Below, piece after piece: positions 37,977 through 48,981 of a stretch of 64,000 nt of DNA. A program made the translations under genes and the position numbers. Origin of the DNA: Anaerofustis stercorihominis DSM 17244 (GTDB lineage Bacteria; Bacillota; Clostridia; Eubacteriales; Anaerofustaceae); assembly GCF_000154825.1 (NCBI RefSeq), contig NZ_DS560019.1:558001-622000 (forward strand), read 5' to 3'. A model generated the notes under the pieces. It did no database searches. It saw only the letters and a list, made by a program, of their open reading frames with translations, and was not told where the DNA came from. Every line of letters begins with the position of its first letter. The stretch's first letter is position 1.

Positions 37977-39173
37977 TTACAAATCAAAATCAAACCATTC
38001 ACTCCAAAAATTTTCACTATAGGCAATTATAACAACGTTAGGATTATATTTATTAATATAATCTATTAAATTTTCTTTATAATATCTTAAATCTATTGTT
38101 CTTAACTCTTTACATCCAAGTGCCAAATAAGGCGCCATTACACAGGAAAAAGAATCTCTTAAAAGAAGTATTTTTTTATTATTATCAGATATATTATTTT
38201 TAATAATATTTTCTTTATAATCTCCGCCTATATAAGTAGAATAGGTACTAATATTAAAATAATCCTTTTTAAGATTAGCTTTTTCTAACATTACATTTGC
38301 AAAATCTCCATTTTTATATTTTTTGCCATTTGAAGTATCAGCATAAAAATAAAAATTAGTATTAAATTTTGGTGTTATAACATTAAAATCATCAACACCA
38401 GCATATAATGTACCAACACGCTTACCTAAAGAGCCTAAAAACCAATTTTTATATTCTTTTATATTATAATTAGAAATATTATAATATTTTGCAGTATTTA
38501 TTTCAAAACCATATTCTTTTCGTAGGATATCGCTTATAAAGCCAGCAGAGGCTAATCCAGCTTCTGGTTTCCAATGATGATCAGTATTAAAAAATATTTT
38601 TTTATAATTAATATTTTTTTCATGGAGTATCTTCCGAATATCAAGGACAGAAATATTTTTTTCTTCTAAATTTTTAATAAGTCTATTTGAATTATCATTT
38701 GCATATAAATGTGCACCAATAGGTGTATTATATTTATCTGTTTCATCAATTTTACAAGGAAGTTGAGTATATATTAAATTAATACTTTTTGATTTTAAAT
38801 ATTTTTCAAATTTTTCTATATTTCTTGATATTTTATTTATCTCATTATTATCTCTATACTCCATACTATAAATAATTTGTTCATTATTTAATTTTATTAT
38901 ATCGTTATATACAATAAGATCACCTGAATTATATAATATTGTGGTACCTACCACCTTTTGAAAAAGTCCATTAATATTAATCCAACTATTACGTCCATTA
39001 AAGTTATCTTGAATACTGGTCTCAATAATATCAATACTCTCTTTTAAATCTTTATTAGATAATTTGTTTTTTAAATCACTTGAACAATTTTTTATAGTTC
39101 CTATTCCACAAATACATATTATAAATAAAAAAATATATGATATAACTTTATTACTCAATTTACTCATAATCAT
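37977..39173 (-). CDS. DHHW-family SGNH-like protein of an O-acetylation module
   Basis: A 398-residue protein with an N-terminal membrane anchor/signal (VISYIFLFIICICGIGTI) and an extracytoplasmic AlgJ/AlgX-like hydrolase fold. The defining FFNTDHHWKPEAG is at about 210, and the C-terminal part has LLLRDSFSCVMAPYL, the serine region of SGNH-like proteins. Such proteins work with an AlgI-type MBOAT to transfer acetyl groups from the membrane to exported polysaccharide. The ATG pair at the start has AGGGAG upstream. The MBOAT gene 49 nt upstream is broken, so this protein may now lack its partner. Very AT-rich. The module is bounded by 53-bp repeats. Confidence 0.82.
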   Translation of the reverse strand: MIMSKLSNKVISYIFLFIICICGIGTIKNCSSDLKNKLSNKDLKESIDIIETSIQDNFNGRNSWININGLFQKVVGTTILYNSGDLIVYNDIIKLNNEQIIYSMEYRDNNEINKISRNIEKFEKYLKSKSINLIYTQLPCKIDETDKYNTPIGAHLYANDNSNRLIKNLEEKNISVLDIRKILHEKNINYKKIFFNTDHHWKPEAGLASAGFISDILRKEYGFEINTAKYYNISNYNIKEYKNWFLGSLGKRVGTLYAGVDDFNVITPKFNTNFYFYADTSNGKKYKNGDFANVMLEKANLKKDYFNISTYSTYIGGDYKENIIKNNISDNNKKILLLRDSFSCVMAPYLALGCKELRTIDLRYYKENLIDYINKYNPNVVIIAYSENFWSEWFDFDL

Positions 39174-39222
39174 TTTACTCCCTAAAAATTAAAATATATA
39201 AATGGATTATAGCTACCTTTAA

Positions 39223-40616
39223 CTATAAAAGATATACAAATAATAAAATAATTAAAATGAATAATATATAAATAATATTTGTTATAATATTATTTTTTAA
39301 TTTCCTTTTAGCTATTTTTAAAATTGGTGAAGATGCTATTATTCCAACAACAAAATAAATAAAAAATTGTCTGATATACGATAAAAATACATCATTAAAT
39401 AATATTATATTTCCAATCCCAAACATGGACTTGATATAATTTAAAGCTACATATACATTTTCTGACCTAAAAATAACCCATCCTATAATAACAAAAAACA
39501 TAGTATATATGTGCTTAATCCAATTATGTTTTTTATTTTTACAATCAATATCAAAAGATGTAAATTTCTCTATTATTAATAAAATAAAGTACATTAATCC
39601 CCATATTATAAACGTCCAATTTGCACCATGCCATATACCTGTTAGCAACCAAACAATAAATAGATTTAAAATATGTCTATATTTATTTACTCGACTTCCA
39701 CCAAGCGGTATATATACATAATCTCTAAACCATGAACTAAGAGAAATATGCCATCTTCTCCAAAATTCTGTAGCGGATTTGGATATATAAGGATAATTAA
39801 AATTTTCTAAAAAATGAAATCCAAACATTTTTCCTAAGCCTATAGCCATGTCAGAATATCCACCAAAATCAAAATAAATTTGTAAGGTATAAGATATAGC
39901 ACCAAGCCATGACATTAAAATGGATATTTCTTCAATAGGAGAAGAACTACTATTTATTAAATTAAAAGCTTTATCTGCAACTAATGCCATATTATTAGAT
40001 ATGATAACTTTTTTACCTAAACCCACAATAAATCTAACTACTCCATCAGTAAAATCATCAATATTTTCTTTTCTATTTTTGATTTCATATGATACGGTCT
40101 CGTATCTAACGATTGGACCTGCAATTAGCTGGGGAAATAAAGATATGTAAAGACCAACATTAATTAAATTACTCTGGGCTTCTCCTTTACCTCTATAGAC
40201 ATCTATAACATATGATATCGCTTGAAATGTAAAAAAAGAAATACCGATTGGCAGAGCTATATTAGGCACATTTAGAGATAAATCAAATATAGAATTTATA
40301 TTGTTAATAGTAAACATAAGATATTTAAAAATAAAAATAATAAATAAATTACCTAATACATCAACAAAAATAAATAAGTTTTGTAAATTTTATTTATTGT
40401 CACGATATTTATTTACTAATAAACCACTTAACCAATTATAATAATGGAAAGAAGCATTATTAATACAAATTTTGGTTCTCCCCAAGCATAAAAAAATAAA
40501 CTGGCTATAAATAAAAATATATTTTGTAAATTTCTTGATTTACCCAATAAAAAATAATAAACGAATAAAACGATTGGAAGAAATATAAAAATAAATATGT
40601 TACTTGAAAATAGCAT
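39223..40616 (-). pseudogene. AlgI/PatA-type MBOAT O-acyltransferase, broken
   Basis: Membrane-bound O-acyltransferase that would move acetyl groups across the membrane for polysaccharide acetylation. The C-terminal 364 residues are open and include PIGISFFTFQAISYVIDVYR, the signature WHISLSSWFRDYVYIPLGG and the catalytic-His segment LLTGIWHGANWTF. The N-terminal part (MLFSSNIFIFIFLPIVLFVY..., start 40614-40616 with GAGAGGAAC upstream) ends early at LSIIIIG. One missing A near 40435 would restore SIIINWLSGLLVNKYRDNK. A further in-frame TAA (40390-40392) separates that from NLQNLFIFVDVLG. So it has two lesions, one frameshift and one nonsense, which argues for genuine decay. It is the first gene of the algI-DHHW pair. 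Confidence 0.82.
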
Positions 40617-40714
40617 TTTTATGTTCCTCTCATATAATTTTACAATTATTTAGATAAACATAAAATTATTGATAATAGGAAATATTTTATAATCTTCGAT
40701 ATATTTTACTAAAC

Positions 40715-40856
40715 CTTTACTTTTAGTAACAATTTAAATTATATAAATATATGTAAAATAATTTTTTTATTGTAATATAAATTTACTTTTTTTATCAAAA
40801 TAATTGTTATTTTTTTATTTTTCCCTATAATACCATTGTAGTTACTAAAAGTAAAG
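40715..40856. repeat. Perfect 16-bp inverted repeat flanking the MBOAT promoter region
   Basis: CTTTACTTTTAGTAAC (40715-40730) and GTTACTAAAAGTAAAG (40841-40856) are exact inverted copies around 110 bp of AT-rich DNA upstream of the MBOAT gene. The half-sites resemble the GTTAC-AAAA-GTA motif upstream of the surface-protein genes. Confidence 0.6.
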
Positions 40857-40870
40857 AAAAAGTAACAAAC

Positions 40871-42883
<2,013 letters not shown>

Positions 42884-42893
42884 CTATATACCT

Positions 42894-45086
42894 TTAAAAT
42901 ATATGAAGTTTGTTACACAACTGTTTAGGTTCTTTTCCGCTGATATAATATCTTATTTCTTTGTTTTCTTTATCACATTTTTCTTTATTGAATAAAAGTC
43001 CAGTTGAAGCATCAACGGTTGCCTTAGTAACTATTCTGTCAGAATATTTATTTACATCTTCTTCGGGAATAGAAACAGTTTCAACTTCAAGCCTTGTAAA
43101 ATATTCTCTATTCGTTACATCTATATTATCTTTTACAACTAATATATTTTTATACTTGATTTCTTTATCTGCTGAATTTTGTGAATTCGCAACATTTGCA
43201 ATTTTACCAAAATCATCTATTTCATTGGTATTATTTACATACCTGTTATAGAAGGATGCAACACCGGATGAGCTTATTCCATATAATATTTTATTAGATG
43301 GGGTTCCGACCCAAATACTTGTAGCTAGATTACCGGTAACACCGCAGAACCAAAAGTCTTTATTATCATGTGTGGTACCTGTTTTACCAAAAGTCTCATA
43401 TTGAGTCTGAGCGAGGGTACCCGTACCGTACTTAACAACACCCTTCATACATTCGACTATTGCAGAATTTGCTTCACTTGTTCTTACCCTCTTTGCAGTA
43501 GAAGGTTCTCTTTCATACAATAATTTTCCATCCTTTGTTGTGATTTTATCAACAAAGTAATAAGGATATTTTTCTCCGTCATTTGCAAAAACCGAATATG
43601 CATTGGCAAGTTCCAGCGGTTTAAAACCATAAGTAAGTCCTCCGAGAGCAAACGCGTAGTTATTATCGTTATATACAGGATCGTCTTTGACATCTACAAG
43701 TGTTGAAAAGCCGAATTCTTTTACTGCATCATAACCAGCAAGGTCTCCGTTTTCTTTAACGCCGAGTTCATCGTATAGTCTTAAACAAGCAGTATTTAAT
43801 GAATTTGTTATTGCTTTTTGTATAGTTACTCTTCCATAATATTTATTCCCGTAATTCTTAGGTGAGTATCCATAAAGATTTATTGGTCCGTCCTGAACCG
43901 TTGAATATATGGTTTTGTCAGGCTGTTCCAAATATTTTGATACATATAAAGGTTTTATCGTACTTCCCGGCTGACGAGGCGTATTTGCCATATCTATGGA
44001 AGATGAACCTCCATAGTAAGCAAGGACTTTCCCGTTTGAACCGTCCACCGTTACAAATGCCATATCAGCACTGTCTTTAAGTCCGTATGCAGACATAAAA
44101 CTATCTACACTTTTTACACCTGCAGTCTGAAGACTCATATTTAGAGAACAATAAATTTTTATACCGTCCTGATTTATCATCTGTTCGACTTTTTCCTGAG
44201 CCTTTTTCTTACTCATCTGATTTTTATTTGTAAAACTGTTTACAAGAACATTTTGTGCCTCGCTTAATACTCTTTGTGAGTAAGCACCGCAGCCTTTTCT
44301 TATTCTTCCGTTAAAATTCTTTTGAGAATCACTTTTTTTGATTGATATTTTTACTGCTTTCGCTTTTTCATTTTCTTCATGAGTTATATATCTGCTGTCT
44401 TCCATAGCGTCTAAAACTTCTTCTTTTCTGATTTTAGACTGCTTATATCCTGACTTAGTCGTTGGATTATATACTGTTGGAGCCTGAGGTATACCAGCTA
44501 AAAGTGCACATTCTTCAAGTGTCAAATCCTTTACGTGCTTTCCGAAAAATCTCTTTGAAGCTTCTTCTACACCGTAGGTACCCTGTCCCATAAATACATC
44601 ATTCAAATAAATTTCTACTATCTCATCTTTATTAAATTCCTGCTCAAATTTAACGGCGAGAAGGATTTCTTTTATCTTTCTGGTATAGGTTCTCTCGTCA
44701 GATAAAAATAATCTTCTTACAACTTGCTGAGTTATGGTTGATGCGCCTTCATGAATTCCGTTGCCTTTAAGATTTACCGCAATGGCTCTAAAAATCCCTT
44801 TAAGGTCAAAACCATGATGTTTATAAAATCTTCTGTCTTCTATCGCAACAACGGCATGGACCAAATTTTTGGGCATATCGTCTATAGATACAAGTGTCCT
44901 GTTTTCATCATAGATCTCGCCTACCAACTTTTTATCACTTGTTAATATCTGAGTTTTCAGCTTAGGCGAATATGTATATCCGGAAATATCCGGTAAAGTC
45001 AGTGATACATACATAAATAATGTAGCACCGGCTAAAATAATTCCTATTAATAATATCCCTAATATTTTGGTTAAAGATTTTTTCAA
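42894..45086 (-). CDS. Class A penicillin-binding protein (PBP1A type)
   Basis: Bifunctional peptidoglycan synthase. Order: short cytoplasmic tail, membrane helix (about residues 8-29), glycosyltransferase family 51 domain (AIEDRRFYKHHGFD at about 82, EGASTITQQVVRRL, KFEQEFNKDEIVEIYLND), then the transpeptidase domain. The catalytic SxxK is seen as GSTIKP (about 373), SLN (about 430) and KTG in FGKTGTT (about 565). Length 730. The C-terminus after the transpeptidase domain has a Cys-containing tail. The start is a TTG with GGAAGG about 8 nt upstream. It heads an operon with ligA and is divergent from the glucosaminidase gene, so synthesis and cleavage genes share one control region. Confidence 0.95.
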   Translation of the reverse strand: MKKSLTKILGILLIGIILAGATLFMYVSLTLPDISGYTYSPKLKTQILTSDKKLVGEIYDENRTLVSIDDMPKNLVHAVVAIEDRRFYKHHGFDLKGIFRAIAVNLKGNGIHEGASTITQQVVRRLFLSDERTYTRKIKEILLAVKFEQEFNKDEIVEIYLNDVFMGQGTYGVEEASKRFFGKHVKDLTLEECALLAGIPQAPTVYNPTTKSGYKQSKIRKEEVLDAMEDSRYITHEENEKAKAVKISIKKSDSQKNFNGRIRKGCGAYSQRVLSEAQNVLVNSFTNKNQMSKKKAQEKVEQMINQDGIKIYCSLNMSLQTAGVKSVDSFMSAYGLKDSADMAFVTVDGSNGKVLAYYGGSSSIDMANTPRQPGSTIKPLYVSKYLEQPDKTIYSTVQDGPINLYGYSPKNYGNKYYGRVTIQKAITNSLNTACLRLYDELGVKENGDLAGYDAVKEFGFSTLVDVKDDPVYNDNNYAFALGGLTYGFKPLELANAYSVFANDGEKYPYYFVDKITTKDGKLLYEREPSTAKRVRTSEANSAIVECMKGVVKYGTGTLAQTQYETFGKTGTTHDNKDFWFCGVTGNLATSIWVGTPSNKILYGISSSGVASFYNRYVNNTNEIDDFGKIANVANSQNSADKEIKYKNILVVKDNIDVTNREYFTRLEVETVSIPEEDVNKYSDRIVTKATVDASTGLLFNKEKCDKENKEIRYYISGKEPKQLCNKLHIF

Positions 45087-45211
45087 TGTACTACCTTCCG
45101 TTACAATAATATTTTTCGTTTTTATTTTATTTATATTAAAATTTACAAAAAAACTGTTTTTTTTAATTTATAATAATAATAGTATAAAAAATGTAAAAAA
45201 AGAGGCTTTTC

Positions 45212-46048
45212 ATGAATTATTCACAAAAAATTAATAATTTTCGCTTATTTATTATATCTATTATCATAACTTTATTAATATTACCATGTTTTCCATCGTT
45301 AGTAAATGGAAAGGATGAAAAAAAACTTACGAAAATAATGGGAGAAAACTCCCTTTGTACAGCCGAACAAATGTATACATATCTAATAAAAAACAATAAA
45401 CCGAACACCAAAAATTCAATCACTAAAAAGTATGCTTTGAGCTTTGTCAAAACAACCATCAAAGAAGCAAAAAAAGAAGGAGTAAGACCTGATATCGCAT
45501 TCTCAGTAATGATGCACGAAACCGGATGCTTAAACTACGGAGGAGATGTAACGAAAGAACAAAATAACTTTGCAGGACTTGGAACCACCGGAGGAGGAGT
45601 AAAAGGTGCAAAATTCAAAACAATGACAATAGGTATAAGAGCAGTTATCCAGCACTTAAAATGTTATGCCTCAAAAGAACCCTTAAAAGGTAAATGTGTA
45701 GACCCGAGGTGGAATGATTCTTTAAGAGGAAAAGCTATGTATGTTGAATATTTGGGCTATGCGGACAATCCATATAAAAAAGGCTGGGCATATCCGGGAA
45801 AAGGGTATGGTAAAAAAATATTAACTCACTTAAATAAAATAAATAAGATAGGTAAAAAAGGAAATACTGATGAGGACAGCTCAAAAGATAATGATGAAAA
45901 AATCATTTTAAAAAGAGAAAAAAAAGACCAAGTTGTGAATACGACACTTTCCGTAGGATTTAATGTTTTATTAATATACCTTATGTTATTGATACTTCAT
46001 AAAATAAATAAAAGTGAAAAAAAATATAATAAATATAAAAGAAAATAA
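45212..46048 (+). CDS. Membrane-tethered N-acetylglucosaminidase
   Basis: Glucosaminidase (GH73-like) domain protein, 278 residues. It has a signal peptide or anchor (FIISIIITLLILPCFPSLVNG), a catalytic domain at about 75-205 (GVRPDIAFSVMMHETGCLNYG with the expected Glu in HETG; NNFAGLGTTGGG; GIRAVIQHLKCYAS), a Lys/Asp-rich linker, and a C-terminal membrane helix (NVLLIYLMLLIL) with a basic tail. It would cut glycan strands at the cell surface while tied to the membrane; the C-terminal helix is less usual for this family. The ATG has AGAGG upstream. It is divergent from the PBP gene and followed by a GC-rich terminator. Confidence 0.88.
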   Translation: MNYSQKINNFRLFIISIIITLLILPCFPSLVNGKDEKKLTKIMGENSLCTAEQMYTYLIKNNKPNTKNSITKKYALSFVKTTIKEAKKEGVRPDIAFSVMMHETGCLNYGGDVTKEQNNFAGLGTTGGGVKGAKFKTMTIGIRAVIQHLKCYASKEPLKGKCVDPRWNDSLRGKAMYVEYLGYADNPYKKGWAYPGKGYGKKILTHLNKINKIGKKGNTDEDSSKDNDEKIILKREKKDQVVNTTLSVGFNVLLIYLMLLILHKINKSEKKYNKYKRK

Positions 46049-46150
46049 CTTTTTTATTAAAATGCAAAATACTTAATGCTGCTTTTAATAATCAATTTCC
46101 TTAAGACTGAACTAATATAAATTTTTTTATAAATTTCAGTCCAATCCGAG

Positions 46151-46178
46151 AAAGCCCCATCGGGGAAGGGGCTTTTTT
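46151..46178. terminator. GC-rich terminator between convergent genes
   Basis: AAAGCCCC pairs with GGGGCTTT, followed by a T-run; it lies about 100 nt after the glucosaminidase stop and 17 nt from the end of the surface-protein gene. Confidence 0.85.
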
Positions 46179-46194
46179 AAATAGGAGTTTCAAA

Positions 46195-47895
46195 TCAACT
46201 TATCTTTTTTATTTTGAAGATAGTACCGCCAACTCCTGCTACTGCAAATATAGCTATTAAGCCATAAAATATAGAGTTTGAGCTGTCAGAAGTATCCGGT
46301 GAATCTGTTTTTGTTTTACTGTTTGTTTTAGTTACAGTACTGCCATCGGATACAGAGTTTTTGCCTGTTTCTGTTTTTGTAAGCTTCGGTATCAATACAT
46401 AGGAATTCATATCTTTTACTCCGCATACACTGCATTCAAGATGCTTCTTTCCTTCTTTTTCATATGTAGCCTTTTCGTCTATCACTTCTTTATTAAACTT
46501 ATGTCCCAAACTAGGTATCTCTTTTTCAGAGGTATTATCCTTTAAACCACAGTATTTACATTTCATATATTTCAAGCCCTTTTCAGTACAGTTCGCAGCT
46601 TTTTCTGTTACTTCTACGCTGTAATCATGTACTCCTGTTTCCGAGATCTCGATAGGCTCAATAAATACATCTTTGCAAGTATCACATATAAAAGCTTTAG
46701 TGCCTTTTGCTGTACAGGTAGGTTCTTTGGTAGTCTTCCAGCTGCAGTCATGGAACCCCGTAGCAGGAAGGACAATGGTAGTTTCCGGTACACCGGTATT
46801 TCCGCAGTCACAATCCCCGGATGCATAAGTAACGCTTCCGTCGGTTCCGCAGGTAGGTTCGGTTCTTGAAATAACAGTATTTCCATGGCACACGCCCTCG
46901 GTAGAAAAGCTAACGCCTCCATAAGATGATTTATTCTTTTCAAAATTTTCATACACCTTTGACTTAGCGGCGGTAGAACCCTTATGTCCGTAAACCGTAC
47001 CGCTGGTAACGTTGGCAAGCGGAGTCCTGAAATCAATATCCAATGAAAGAGAATGAATGATCAGCTTTGCTCCGGAACTGTTAAGATGACCATAAATAAA
47101 TTCCCTATCTACGGATGTTACGCTTTCCGGAAGTTCAACTTCTTCTATTGTATTCATAAAATTAGTGAAACTCTGCTTTCCTATGCTTTCTACCCCTTCG
47201 AGAACTCTAACCCTTTTTAAATTTTCAGTTCTAAACACACCCTCTCCGAGAGTCTTTATATTGCCCGGTACAACAATATCAGGTATATCACAAAGATAAA
47301 ATGCACTATCAGGCATTTCGCTAAGGTTTCTGGAAAATCTTAGTTTTTTGACATTATGACAACTTGAAAATGCTCCGGCGCCTATGGATGTAACAGAATC
47401 AGGAATATATATACTCTTTAATTTACTATTTTGATAAAATGCATACTCTCCTATGGAAGTTATCGTATCGGGTATGATTATATATGTACACTGAGTACCT
47501 CTATTACCCGTAGGATCAAAAACATAAAATGCACTATCCTCTAGACTGGTGACGGTATATTGGATACCGTTATACTCGACGCTTGAAGGTATCTCATACA
47601 TACCGCTAAGTTCCGTGATATTATCCTTGGGAGTATTCTTTAATGCAAAAGATACTTCATTGGGCGAAGTTTTCGTTACTTTATATGTAATCGTAAAAGT
47701 CTTATCTCCCTGCTCAAAAGTATCCTCAAAGGTATCTCCCACACCGAGAGTACTCTTTAGCTCAGCCGATGTTTTTTTGTTCGTCGCTCCTCCCGATATT
47801 TCATTATCATTGCCCGCTGCAAACACCGATGTGAACGCCGATGAAATCATCAAACATGACAATAAAATACTCAACATCATTCTTCTTCTATTCAT
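46195..47895 (-). CDS. BspA-type leucine-rich repeat surface protein with Cys-rich modules
   Basis: A secreted 566-residue surface protein. Signal peptide (residues 1-26, MNRRRMMLSILLSC...VFA). BspA/LRR_5 repeats at about 130-320, with the characteristic IPDTITSIGEYAFYQNSKL and IPDSVTSIGAGAFSSC periods. Then four Cys-paired modules at about 345-500 (PTC..G......C.....C type, for example CTAKGTKAFICDTCKDVF). A Thr/Ser/Asp-rich wall-spanning segment with DSPDTSDSSN leads into a membrane helix and a basic tail (KIKKIS). The last part has the layout of a sortase signal, but the motif is P-D-T-S-D instead of LPxTG. BspA-like proteins bind host proteins and cells in oral bacteria. Start ATG with GAGAGG upstream; a perfect palindrome lies 37-74 bp before the start. 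Confidence 0.85.
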   Translation of the reverse strand: MNRRRMMLSILLSCLMISSAFTSVFAAGNDNEISGGATNKKTSAELKSTLGVGDTFEDTFEQGDKTFTITYKVTKTSPNEVSFALKNTPKDNITELSGMYEIPSSVEYNGIQYTVTSLEDSAFYVFDPTGNRGTQCTYIIIPDTITSIGEYAFYQNSKLKSIYIPDSVTSIGAGAFSSCHNVKKLRFSRNLSEMPDSAFYLCDIPDIVVPGNIKTLGEGVFRTENLKRVRVLEGVESIGKQSFTNFMNTIEEVELPESVTSVDREFIYGHLNSSGAKLIIHSLSLDIDFRTPLANVTSGTVYGHKGSTAAKSKVYENFEKNKSSYGGVSFSTEGVCHGNTVISRTEPTCGTDGSVTYASGDCDCGNTGVPETTIVLPATGFHDCSWKTTKEPTCTAKGTKAFICDTCKDVFIEPIEISETGVHDYSVEVTEKAANCTEKGLKYMKCKYCGLKDNTSEKEIPSLGHKFNKEVIDEKATYEKEGKKHLECSVCGVKDMNSYVLIPKLTKTETGKNSVSDGSTVTKTNSKTKTDSPDTSDSSNSIFYGLIAIFAVAGVGGTIFKIKKIS

Positions 47896-47931
47896 TTTTA
47901 ACCTCTCTAATTAAATATATTTCGACATTTT

Positions 47932-47969
47932 ATAATTGTTACAATAAGCGTAAATTTTGTAACAATTAT
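47932..47969. promoter_or_regulatory. Palindromic operator candidate upstream of the LRR surface gene
   Basis: ATAATTGTTACAA and TTGTAACAATTAT are perfect 13-bp arms with a 12-nt spacer, 37-74 bp before the ATG. The half-site TTGTAAC recurs upstream of the 50.4-54.6 kb surface gene. Confidence 0.55.
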
Positions 47970-48005
47970 GATATACTTAACTAGTATCAATAGTTTATAA
48001 GAAAT

Positions 48006-48058
48006 GACATAAATATAACACATACATTCAAGCTACATGTAATATTTATGTCTTTTTT
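48006..48058 (+). terminator. Terminator-like hairpin with no obvious gene
   Basis: GACATAAATAT (48006-48016) pairs with ATATTTATGTC (48042-48052) and is followed by TTTTTT on the plus strand. No plus-strand gene precedes it; it could end a small RNA or be antisense to the leader of the LRR gene. Confidence 0.45.
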
Positions 48059-48157
48059 CAAGTTTTATACTATAGTTACAAAAAGTACACTTTTTTTTAA
48101 AAAATTATAATCAAAAATGTAAAATAAAATCATAATTGATCCTTTTATATAAATAAG

Positions 48158-48196
48158 GGGCGCGGAATCTGCCGAAGGCAGGCGTAGTGCCCCGAA
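48158..48196 (+). other. GC-rich nested stem-loop, possible structured RNA
   Basis: GGGGC...GCCCC enclose an inner CTGCC-GAA-GGCAG hairpin, standing out in AT-rich DNA, about 135 bp before the HAD gene. No riboswitch class was recognised. Confidence 0.35.
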
Positions 48197-48329
48197 ATAC
48201 ATAATTAATAAAATTGTAATTTCCTAAATAATAAAATTTCTTTATAGTCACTTTTGAAAAGTAAGTATTTTTAAATTGAATTATTTATCTCATTATATTA
48301 ATATATACTTATTGAAAGAGAGGCTTTAT

Positions 48330-48980
48330 ATGAAATACAATACTGTAATTTTTGATTTTGACGGAGTAATAGTTGATTCCTGGCTGGGTATAGCCAAAGG
48401 ATTTGTAAAGTGCCTTGGAGAATATGGGATAGTAGAAACGATCGAAAATGTAAAAAAAATGATTGGTCCTCCTTTTGCACACTTAATTGTGGATAAGTAT
48501 GGTTTTTCTAGAGAAGAAGGTGCAAAAGCCATAATGATACATAGAAAATACGTAAGAGAAAAAGGAGTATATGAAGCAAATTTATTTGAAGGAGTATATG
48601 AACTTTTAGAAACATTATATAACAAAGGGATTACTCTTGCCATTGCTTCAAATAAACCTCTGGAAAATGTTGCATGTCAGGCTGAATATTTTAAAATCGA
48701 TAAATTCTTCGAATTTATTAACGGACAGGATGATTTGCAAACAAGAGGAAACAAAGCCGATTTGGTAAGAGAAACAATGAAAGTATTAAATATAGATGAT
48801 CCCCATAAAGTACTGATGATAGGGGATAAACCAACGGATATAGAAGGCGGACACGAAAATGGTTTGGATGCCGTAATGGTAAGATACGGATATGGGAATG
48901 AAGAAGAAATCAAAGGCTGCAATGCAGATTATTATATCGAAAGACCACTTGATTTATTAAATATAGTACTTGGAGATTAA
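48330..48980 (+). CDS. HAD-superfamily phosphatase (phosphoglycolate phosphatase-like)
   Basis: A 216-residue HAD hydrolase with an alpha-helical cap (class C1). Catalytic motif I is IFDFDGVIVDS (nucleophile Asp, acid Asp), motif II lies in LAIASNKPL (about 113), and motif IV reads MIGDKPTDIEGG (about 170). The cap lies at about 20-80. The pattern fits Gph/PGMB-type phosphatases acting on small phosphorylated metabolites; the substrate is not certain. The start is the ATG at 48330 with AGAGAGG upstream. The next HAD gene begins 1 nt after its stop, indicating translational coupling. Confidence 0.87.
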   Translation: MKYNTVIFDFDGVIVDSWLGIAKGFVKCLGEYGIVETIENVKKMIGPPFAHLIVDKYGFSREEGAKAIMIHRKYVREKGVYEANLFEGVYELLETLYNKGITLAIASNKPLENVACQAEYFKIDKFFEFINGQDDLQTRGNKADLVRETMKVLNIDDPHKVLMIGDKPTDIEGGHENGLDAVMVRYGYGNEEEIKGCNADYYIERPLDLLNIVLGD

Positions 48981-48981
48981 A

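Larger units (their letters stand above)
47896..48329. other. Intergenic control region between surface-protein and HAD genes
   Basis: 434 bp without a convincing gene. It holds a 13-bp palindrome (47932-47969), a terminator-like hairpin (48006-48058), a GTTACAAAAAGTACAC motif (48075-48090) and a GC-rich stem-loop (48158-48196); the rest is AT-rich. Confidence 0.6.

Noticed and set aside
46151-46178. GC-rich hairpin as a structured RNA
   Set aside because: Its form, U-run and position between convergent genes are those of an ordinary terminator.
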